DNA of 6,967 nucleotides, taken from the NCBI GenBank assembly GCA_030638455.1, contig DAOWEP010000179.1, positions 1 through 6,967 on the forward strand. Direction: 5' to 3'. Position numbers and translations under genes: made by a program. Source of the DNA: Gammaproteobacteria bacterium (GTDB taxonomy: Bacteria; Pseudomonadota; Gammaproteobacteria; DAOWEP01). Of the stretch, positions 1-5,269 are shown piece after piece (position 1 is the stretch's first letter; the number at the start of each line of letters is the position of its first letter). The notes beneath the pieces are model-generated. The model was not told the DNA's origin and ran no database searches. It worked only from the letters and a program-made list of their open reading frames with translations.

Positions 1-1857
1 AAGGTTATATTTTTGCATATAGCTTAGTAACGGCTTTTTGCTGCTTGTACTGAGTAATTGCACGGTATAGGAATCTGAGTCCTTGTCTTGCAGGAGCGCT
101 TCTGTTTCATTTTTGCTGGAAATATTAGCGCCATTTGTGGCTTTGGTTGCCGCGATTTTAGGCTGCTTATTTGCTGGCACAGCCTTAAAGGCTGGTTTTT
201 TAATATCAACCAGTTTTGATTCGCTATAGATGGTAATGCTTTTCTTGATGTCATCCAGCTTGACAGGCCATGGACTGTTCATTTTTAGGTTTCCTGGGAG
301 GTTTTTAATGGCTCCTTTGGCCTGGATGTAGGTAGGGAAAACCCCATATAACAGCGAGTGTTTATATTTACCCTGTTTTTCTGTTAGATAGTAACTGATT
401 TCATGGGCAAACTTTTTCCCTGCAATGTTTTCATTAATGTAGGTTGTTATGATCTTTTCCTTGAGGGTTCCCAATAATCGTACTGTATATTTACCTTGTT
501 GTTTAAGTAACCAGTCTTCCCGATGTACTGTGTCGGGTAACAATGCCTGCACTTTTAAGTAAGAGGAAGTTTCCGATACTGGTGATTCTTGTGCCGACAC
601 AGGATCTATTACAGACCCTGTTTTTATTTGTTTTACCTCCTGATTTGTTGTATCTATTTGCCTGTTTGTTGTTGTTTCGTGATGGCCAGTCAGTTTGCTT
701 TCAGAAGGATCAGGTGCAGATAAAATCATCGGGCCTGTTGGTTTACTGTCATTTTTTGGGGGATGATCATTATTTTCCTGGGCATCTGGATTATTTGAAG
801 TCGATCCTGAGGCGTCCTTAGTGGCTAATTCTTTTTTATTATCTTTTGTTATAGGTTTATTGCCGATATTGTTTTTCACTGCCGCCAATTCCTGGCGTTG
901 ATCGTTTAGACTAAAAAGAGCATTAATATCTTCCTGCATGTATAGAACGGTTCCTGAGGTCAGAGCAATTAGAAACCCAAAAAATAAGTTCCTAAAGGAC
1001 AGGTAGTTATTTTTCGGATCAGATTGAATGCCAGGCTTCAGGCCCGGATAGGAATCCAGATTCTGTGTGGATAACTTTAAAAGGGCGCTGTGCGCAAGTT
1101 CATTTATTTTTCCCGGTAGACCATTTGAATTAAGATGAATGTAATTAATGGTGTCATTTGTTAGTGGGAAATCACCAATGTGGCCTGCTGCTGCCAGGCG
1201 ATGAAGAATATAGCTTTTAGTTTGTTCCAGTGTATATGGTTCAAGTAATAGAATGTGCAACTGAGGGTATCGGGAGAGGTCAATATTATATAATTTAGGG
1301 GGTTCTCCACTAATGCAATCTGCAAAGAAAAGAACATGCCAGGTATTGATTTTATCTTCCAGACCTTGCTGTAGTGACAGTAGTAGCTTGCAGGCGTCAT
1401 CCTGTAAGTGCTGAGCATTCTCAATAGCAATTACCGGATATTTGCTATCTTGATAAAGAGCCGCTGCCTTTTTGTGCAGTAAATGAAGTAAGTCTGGCTC
1501 ATTTATATCACTGTCTATGTCAAAGCATTTTGCAATTTCTTTTAAAATATAAGATTTATCGTTGGAATGATTAGCATCAATTTTGCATATCTTGCTATTG
1601 TTGTCTGATTCCTCAATAAATGCCTGTAGCAGACTTGATTTACCCCCGTCCTTGGGGCTGAGCACTACAGGTATAAGGTTACTGGATTGAGTAAGGTGTC
1701 GGAGAAGGTTGAGGTTCTGTTTTATCTCGGGGTCACTATAAAAAAACGGCCCGCTGGCATCGGCGGTGAAGGGTGCCTGATCGAGATGCAGTCTTCCCAC
1801 GTAAGGAATCAGTGTCTGATCATGCTGTTTGTGTTCACTATAATTTGCGCTGGTCAT
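1..1857 (-). CDS. damX: DamX/AdnX-like cell-division protein: ExeA-type AAA module, one TM helix, tandem SPOR (3' end outside window)
   Basis: Seen: one frame open for 619 codons from ATG 1855-1857 to base 1, with the stop beyond the left edge. An in-frame TGA two codons upstream (1861-1863) makes this the first possible ATG; only a weak GGA lies 8 bases ahead of it. Domains in order: AAA-like module (about 15-265) with Walker A-like SPKDGGKSS (67-75) and Walker B-like PVIAIENAQ (141-149); hydrophobic segment LFFGFLIALTSGTVLYM (291-307), with K/R before it and acidic residues after it, implying N-terminus in the cytoplasm; a low-complexity N/K/D/T/S/P linker (308-455); a SPOR domain (456-540) ending in the DamX-like LPGNL...PW pattern; a second linker; and a second SPOR start, YTVQLLS (597-603). 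Known: SPOR domains bind denuded septal peptidoglycan glycan strands, and DamX homologues lie after aroB in Gammaproteobacteria; E. coli DamX lacks the AAA part, Pseudomonas AdnX-type proteins have it. Inferred: a bitopic inner-membrane division-site protein. The family is secure; the symbol is by homology. Confidence 0.88.
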   Translation of the reverse strand, partial: MTSANYSEHKQHDQTLIPYVGRLHLDQAPFTADASGPFFYSDPEIKQNLNLLRHLTQSSNLIPVVLSPKDGGKSSLLQAFIEESDNNSKICKIDANHSNDKSYILKEIAKCFDIDSDINEPDLLHLLHKKAAALYQDSKYPVIAIENAQHLQDDACKLLLSLQQGLEDKINTWHVLFFADCISGEPPKLYNIDLSRYPQLHILLLEPYTLEQTKSYILHRLAAAGHIGDFPLTNDTINYIHLNSNGLPGKINELAHSALLKLSTQNLDSYPGLKPGIQSDPKNNYLSFRNLFFGFLIALTSGTVLYMQEDINALFSLNDQRQELAAVKNNIGNKPITKDNKKELATKDASGSTSNNPDAQENNDHPPKNDSKPTGPMILSAPDPSESKLTGHHETTTNRQIDTTNQEVKQIKTGSVIDPVSAQESPVSETSSYLKVQALLPDTVHREDWLLKQQGKYTVRLLGTLKEKIITTYINENIAGKKFAHEISYYLTEKQGKYKHSLLYGVFPTYIQAKGAIKNLPGNLKMNSPWPVKLDDIKKSITIYSESKLVDIKKPAFKAVPANKQPKIAATKATNGANISSKNETEALLQDKDSDSYTVQLLSTSSKKPLLSYMQKYNL

Positions 1858-1881
1858 TTTTCAGATCCGATTAACTATTGC

Positions 1882-1917
1882 AGTATAGTATATTTCACCG
1901 CCTGTCATTTATGTAAA
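1882..1917 (-). promoter_or_regulatory. candidate sigma-70 promoter for the damX-like gene
   Basis: On the minus strand TTTACA (1912-1917) matches five of six -35 positions, and TATACT (1887-1892) matches five of six -10 positions, but the spacer is 19 bases, longer than ideal. A second TATACT overlaps it at 1882-1887. A 17-base alternative pairs TTACAT with ATATAC but scores worse. Transcription would start roughly 20-25 bases before ATG 1857, inside the 76-base gap after the WGR gene. Inference from pattern only. Confidence 0.35.
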
Positions 1918-1933
1918 GTATAGCTTGCTGTCT

Positions 1934-2185
1934 TTACGGGTTAGAAGTGCCTTCAGAATAAACAATTCTATAACCACGCCCTATTTGCAGATCCCGCGCC
2001 TTGACCATGGCATTGACAGCTTCATCATAGGTATTGTGATGCTCACTTGTGATTTTCCCAGATGATCCCTGATAGCCTGATTCTTTTATTAGCGTCCAGC
2101 CATCCAGTAAATCTTCCTGTAGCTGTAACTGATAAAATCGAGGTGGTTTGTTTTCTGGGGGTCGGATTTGCATATATATGCGCAT
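1934..2185 (-). CDS. small stand-alone WGR-domain protein
   Basis: An 83-residue protein that is nearly all one WGR-like domain: RFYQLQLQEDLLDGWTLI (16-33), the motif region KESGYQGSSG (34-43), an EAV...A helix (55-63) and a closing GYRIVY (71-76). Known: WGR domains, named after Trp-Gly-Arg, occur in PARPs and in bacterial proteins of the MolR type, and are thought to bind nucleic acid. Seen: the name motif is degraded. Where WGR-(I)-G is expected the protein has SGY-Q-G, so Trp and Arg are lost while the glycines remain. There is no signal peptide or membrane segment, so it should be cytoplasmic. The start at 2183-2185 is preferred because an AGG lies 7 bases upstream; Met5 has no ribosome site. 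It lies 86 bases after dgt and 76 before damX, all in the same direction. Domain assignment is fairly good; the function is unknown and DNA binding is not shown. Confidence 0.75.
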   Translation of the reverse strand: MRIYMQIRPPENKPPRFYQLQLQEDLLDGWTLIKESGYQGSSGKITSEHHNTYDEAVNAMVKARDLQIGRGYRIVYSEGTSNP

Positions 2186-2190
2186 GGTTG

Positions 2191-2208
2191 AACCTAAATT
2201 AACCTAAA
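2191..2208 (-). repeat. two direct copies of TTTAGGTT ahead of the WGR gene
   Basis: The octamer AACCTAAA (plus strand) occurs at 2191-2198 and again at 2201-2208, exactly 10 bases apart, about one helical turn. On the coding strand the copy nearer the gene supplies the AGG (2193-2195) that is the likely ribosome binding core, 7 bases from ATG 2185. The repeat could be a small operator that overlaps the translation start region, or chance in AT-rich DNA. Confidence 0.4.
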
Positions 2209-2236
2209 GATATAACTAGCCCCCAAAGAGTTTCAG
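2209..2236 (-). promoter_or_regulatory. weak candidate promoter for the WGR gene
   Basis: On the minus strand CTGAAA (2231-2236) and TATATC (2209-2214) each match four of six consensus positions, with a 16-base spacer. If used, transcription would start around 2200, about 15-20 bases before ATG 2185 and within the TTTAGGTT repeats. No terminator hairpin is seen after dgt, so read-through from dgt is equally possible. Confidence 0.22.
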
Positions 2237-2240
2237 TATT

Positions 2241-2255
2241 AATAATAGTATTATT
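2241..2255. promoter_or_regulatory. perfect AT palindrome AATAATA-G-TATTATT, possible operator
   Basis: Seven-base arms are perfectly inverted around one G in the spacer between dgt and the WGR gene. It has no GC and no adjacent T-run, so it is not a normal intrinsic terminator. It sits just upstream of the candidate -35 at 2231-2236, where an activator or a dimeric repressor could bind. Such palindromes also arise by chance in AT-rich spacers. Confidence 0.3.
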
Positions 2256-2271
2256 TTCATATAATTGGAAA

Positions 2272-3420
2272 TCAGGCCAGGGTTTCAGCGGCACTAATTT
2301 TCTGGTGCTCTGCTATAGCGTAGCGGTCAGTCATACCGGCAATATAATCAGCTATGATTCGTGTTGTACCAATGCTGTCTGTAAGATCACTGGCATTTTC
2401 CTTTTGTATTTCCTGGGACGATATCAGCTCAGGGTTCTCCATAAACCAGTTAAATAAATCCTGAATAATAGTATGAGCCTTTGTGGTCATGCTGATTACT
2501 TGTGGATGACGATACAGGTTTTGTCTGAGAAAACTTTTCAGGGACTGGTTATCTTCCTTCATTGTCGGGCTAAACCTGATCAGGGTCTGTCCGATATTGC
2601 GTACATCTTCGATGTTCTCTGGTTTATGTTCCTGGAGCAAACCTTTGCTGATATCAATCAGGTCTACTACCTGATGGTTGATCATGCGTCGCACTACTTC
2701 ATGAATGGTTCGTCTTTCATTTAGACCGGGGTATGCCTTTTTTACTTCTTCGTAAGGGCGTCTGAATAGAGTAATTTCAGAAAGTTGTTCAATAGTGATT
2801 AATCCTGATCTCAGTCCATCATCAACATCATGGCTATTGTAGGCAATTTCATCAGCCAGGTTGGTTAATTGAGCTTCGAGACTGGGTTGTGTCTTGTTTA
2901 GAAAACGGGTTCCTACTTCATTAAGTGCCGGCGCTTTTTTTACTGAGCAGTGTTTAAGTATTCCTTCTCTACTCTCAAAGGTGAGGTTTAGCCCTGGAAA
3001 TTCGGCATAGCGTTCTTCAAGCTTGTCGACAACACGAAGTGATTGAAGGTTATGTTCAAAGCCACCATATTTGTGCATGCAATCATTCAACTTATCCTGT
3101 CCGGCATGCCCAAAAGGTGTATGGCCAAGATCATGTGCCAGGGCGATTGCTTCAGTCAGGTCTTCGTTTAATTGTAATGCCCTTGCTATTGAGCGAGCAA
3201 TTTGCGCAACTTCTATTGAATGAGTAAGGCGGGTGCGGTACAGATCACCCTCATGGTTTACAAATACCTGGGTTTTATATTCAAGCCTGCGAAAAGCCGC
3301 AGAATGTATGATTCTATCGCGATCGCGCTGGTATTCGCTACGGTATTGCGGAGAAGCTTCCTGATACACACGTCCTTTTGAGCTTTGGTCTGTAGCAGCA
3401 TATGGGGCAAGGTTTTCCAT
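2272..3420 (-). CDS. dgt: deoxyguanosinetriphosphate triphosphohydrolase-like HD protein
   Basis: This 382-residue protein is of normal length for the shorter dGTPase-like family. These enzymes hydrolyse dNTPs, classically dGTP, to the deoxynucleoside plus triphosphate, controlling dNTP pools in the cytoplasm. The metal-binding HD set is complete: H67 in TRLTHSIE, H96-D97 in ALAHDLGHTPFGHAG, and D190 in NLADEIAY. Other family features are the early RDRDRIIHSAAFRRLEYKTQ (32-51), FEHNLQSLR (121-129) and NSHDVDDGL (195-203). ATG 3418-3420 is the first possible ATG because an in-frame TGA lies five codons upstream; no Shine-Dalgarno sequence is visible. It begins 20 bases after the aroB stop, so co-transcription with aroB is likely. 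Nothing in the active site is damaged. Family members differ in which dNTP they prefer, so strict dGTP specificity cannot be read from the sequence. Confidence 0.95.
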   Translation of the reverse strand: MENLAPYAATDQSSKGRVYQEASPQYRSEYQRDRDRIIHSAAFRRLEYKTQVFVNHEGDLYRTRLTHSIEVAQIARSIARALQLNEDLTEAIALAHDLGHTPFGHAGQDKLNDCMHKYGGFEHNLQSLRVVDKLEERYAEFPGLNLTFESREGILKHCSVKKAPALNEVGTRFLNKTQPSLEAQLTNLADEIAYNSHDVDDGLRSGLITIEQLSEITLFRRPYEEVKKAYPGLNERRTIHEVVRRMINHQVVDLIDISKGLLQEHKPENIEDVRNIGQTLIRFSPTMKEDNQSLKSFLRQNLYRHPQVISMTTKAHTIIQDLFNWFMENPELISSQEIQKENASDLTDSIGTTRIIADYIAGMTDRYAIAEHQKISAAETLA

Positions 3421-3440
3421 TCGATTAGTTTTTCAGAATA

Positions 3441-4544
3441 TCATGCACATTGATCTTTCAGGGGTTCCCTTTTTATCTCTGAAAGCATCGTTTCTAGCAC
3501 GGACCGTTCAAAATCTTCCGTTACTATTGCCTTGCCCAGCTCTTTAAGTAGTACCAGTCGTAATCGCTTATTGACGACTTTTTTATCCACTGCCATGAGG
3601 TTCAGGAATTTATCGTTATCCATTTCTTCTGGTGGAAATACGGGCAGGCTTGCGAGCTTGAGTATTTTTTCTATACGAAGCACGTCATCACGGGAAATCC
3701 AGTGTAATCGTTCAGACAGGTTTGCAGCCATATACATGCCGACAGCGACTGCTTCTCCGTGTAGCCAGTTTCCATAGCCGATTCCTGTTTCTATGGCGTG
3801 TCCAAATGTATGCCCCAGATTTAATAATGCACGCTGTCCGCTTTCTCTTTCATCTGCCGCGACAACCGATGCTTTGTTCATACATGATGTTTCTATGGCG
3901 TATGCAAGAGTCTCGGGGTCACGTGACAGAAGATCTGGAATTTTTGATTCAAGCCAGGTAAGGAACTCAGGGTCGCTTATGAGTCCGTACTTGATCACTT
4001 CCGCAATCCCGGCACTTAGTTGGCGATCATCCAGTGTATTCAATGTATCCGTATCAGCAATAACACAATCTGGCTGATGGAATGCGCCTATCATATTTTT
4101 TCCCAGCTTATGGTTTACCCCGGTTTTTCCACCAACTGAAGAATCAACCTGGGCCAGCAGGGTAGTCGGAATCTGGATAAAGTGTATGCCCCGTTGGTAA
4201 GCAGCAGCAGCAAAACCCGTAATATCACCTATGACACCACCACCAAGCGCGATCAGGGTTGCATTTCGGTTAAAGCGGTTCGTCAGCAATGAGTCGAATA
4301 TCTGGTTAACCGTATCAAGGGTTTTATATTGCTCGCCATCTGGAAGAATTACTGATTTATGTTCCAGGTTACCGAGATGTTGCTGTACTTTGTTAAGGTA
4401 GAGCGGGGCTATGGTTTCGTTGGTTACCACCATTACCTGGTGGCCGTGGATGTGTGGTAATAATAAATCAGGGTTGGCCAGTAATTGCCTGCCAATATAT
4501 ATCGGATAGCTTCTTGCACCAAGATCTACAGTTAATGTTTTCAT
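3441..4544 (-). CDS. aroB: 3-dehydroquinate synthase
   Basis: AroB converts DAHP to 3-dehydroquinate, the second step of the shikimate pathway, using NAD+ and a divalent metal in the cytoplasm. At 367 residues it has the usual length. Visible motifs: DGEQYKTL (69-76), the NAD-binding GGGVIGDITGF (101-111), IPTTLLAQVDSSVGGKTGVN (125-144), the metal ligand E182 in GIAEVIKYG, H245 in NLGHTFGHA and H262 in LHGEAVAVGM. The 17-residue gap between the two histidines matches E. coli AroB, where the ligands are E184, H247 and H264. ATG 4542-4544 is the first possible ATG: an in-frame TGA precedes it. An out-of-frame ATG lies 4 bases upstream and no Shine-Dalgarno is seen. It follows aroK by 60 bases and precedes dgt by 20. 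An AT-rich TATAAAAT just before the start has no partner -35 box, so expression probably comes from the aroK side. Confidence 0.98.
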   Translation of the reverse strand: MKTLTVDLGARSYPIYIGRQLLANPDLLLPHIHGHQVMVVTNETIAPLYLNKVQQHLGNLEHKSVILPDGEQYKTLDTVNQIFDSLLTNRFNRNATLIALGGGVIGDITGFAAAAYQRGIHFIQIPTTLLAQVDSSVGGKTGVNHKLGKNMIGAFHQPDCVIADTDTLNTLDDRQLSAGIAEVIKYGLISDPEFLTWLESKIPDLLSRDPETLAYAIETSCMNKASVVAADERESGQRALLNLGHTFGHAIETGIGYGNWLHGEAVAVGMYMAANLSERLHWISRDDVLRIEKILKLASLPVFPPEEMDNDKFLNLMAVDKKVVNKRLRLVLLKELGKAIVTEDFERSVLETMLSEIKREPLKDQCA

Positions 4545-4604
4545 GCATACTATTTTATACGGTTTTTTTCATCAGGGGCAGGGGATAGACCTATATTATT
4601 TAGC

Positions 4605-5147
4605 TCATTCTTTATTGTCAGTTTTAGGAGGCTTGATGCCAAGCTGCTTGATGATTTCATGGGCTACCGTATTCACACTCCGGCCATCTGTATTAACGGT
4701 TATATTTGCAGTTTCCCGGTAAAGTGGGTCACGAACCTCCATTAGCTCTTTCAGCCTTGTTTCAGGGTCTTCCGTTTGTAGCAGTGGACGCTTATGGTCA
4801 TAACAGGTTCTTTGTAGCTGCTGTTCTACGCTGGTTTGCAGGTAGATCACCTTGCCGCGGGAAGACAGTAATTCCCTGTTTTCTGGCCGCATAACAACCC
4901 CGCCGCCGGTAGCCAGGACTATATTTTTTTTTCGGGTCAACTCATCAATCATTGAACTTTCCCGTGCACGAAAGCCCTTTTCCCCTTCCAGTTCAAAAAT
5001 AAGGGAAATATCGGCACCGGTACGCTGCTCGATTTCACGGTCACTATCATGGAGGTCCATTGTCAGGAGTTGTGCCAAACGCTTGCCGATAGTAGATTTT
5101 CCGGCCCCCATAGGCCCGACCAGAAAGATATTTTCATTACTTTTCAT
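4605..5147 (-). CDS. aroK: shikimate kinase
   Basis: AroK phosphorylates shikimate to shikimate 3-phosphate with ATP, the fifth step of the pathway to chorismate, in the cytoplasm. The 180-residue protein is of family length. Motifs seen: P-loop GPMGAGKST (11-19), D34 and D36 in HDSDREIE (substrate and Mg side), R60 in GFRARES, the ATGGGVV loop (79-85) that contacts shikimate, R120 in the lid segment DHKRPLL, and R139 in EVRDPLYRE. ATG 5145-5147 is preceded in frame by a TGA about 11 codons upstream with no other ATG between. The leader just before it is pyrimidine-rich and has no Shine-Dalgarno. The pilQ terminator lies about 65 bases upstream, so aroK should have its own promoter between, but I could not identify a convincing one. 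The pilQ-aroK-aroB order is widely conserved. Confidence 0.98.
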   Translation of the reverse strand: MKSNENIFLVGPMGAGKSTIGKRLAQLLTMDLHDSDREIEQRTGADISLIFELEGEKGFRARESSMIDELTRKKNIVLATGGGVVMRPENRELLSSRGKVIYLQTSVEQQLQRTCYDHKRPLLQTEDPETRLKELMEVRDPLYRETANITVNTDGRSVNTVAHEIIKQLGIKPPKTDNKE

Positions 5148-5212
5148 GGGTTGAAGAGTAGCGAGGTTGGAGCATGTAAATCAAGTATTTCCTGCCAACT
5201 AGCAGCAGAGAT

Positions 5213-5249
5213 AAAAAACTGCGGTAACCTTCGTTAACCGCAGTTTTTT
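5213..5249 (-). terminator. intrinsic terminator after pilQ, symmetric A/T runs
   Basis: On the minus strand the stem CTGCGGT pairs with ACCGCAG. Three further pairs (GTTACC side with one bulged base, A5236) lead to a four-base loop at 5229-5232. The stem is flanked by six A on one side and six T on the other (5213-5218 and 5244-5249). It starts about 20 bases after the pilQ stop. Because of the A and T runs it could also act for plus-strand transcripts, though no plus-strand gene is present. Confidence 0.88.
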
Positions 5250-5269
5250 GTTGGGGAGATAGATGTGAG

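Noticed and set aside
24..254. Minus-strand open frame of 76 codons near the left edge
   Set aside because: It overlaps the SPOR-encoding part of the damX-like gene in another frame and its basic, low-complexity translation looks like a frame artefact.
1161..1430. Minus-strand open frame of 89 codons within the left region
   Set aside because: It is out of frame with the 619-codon damX-like frame, shows no domain and has no start signal; it is a shadow.
1..1857. Possible frameshifted pseudogene, because no complete long open frame ends inside the left 1.86 kb
   Set aside because: Translating from ATG 1857 gives 619 uninterrupted codons with AAA, transmembrane and SPOR parts all in one frame; the stop is simply outside the window.
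4545..4604. TATAAAAT before aroB as a -10 box, and the tandem CAGGGG at 4573-4584
   Set aside because: There is no -35 match at suitable spacing, and two adjacent hexamers are too little to call a repeat element or control site.
4852..5154. Plus-strand open frame of 100 codons opposite aroK
   Set aside because: It is antisense to the shikimate kinase P-loop region and carries no family motif of its own.
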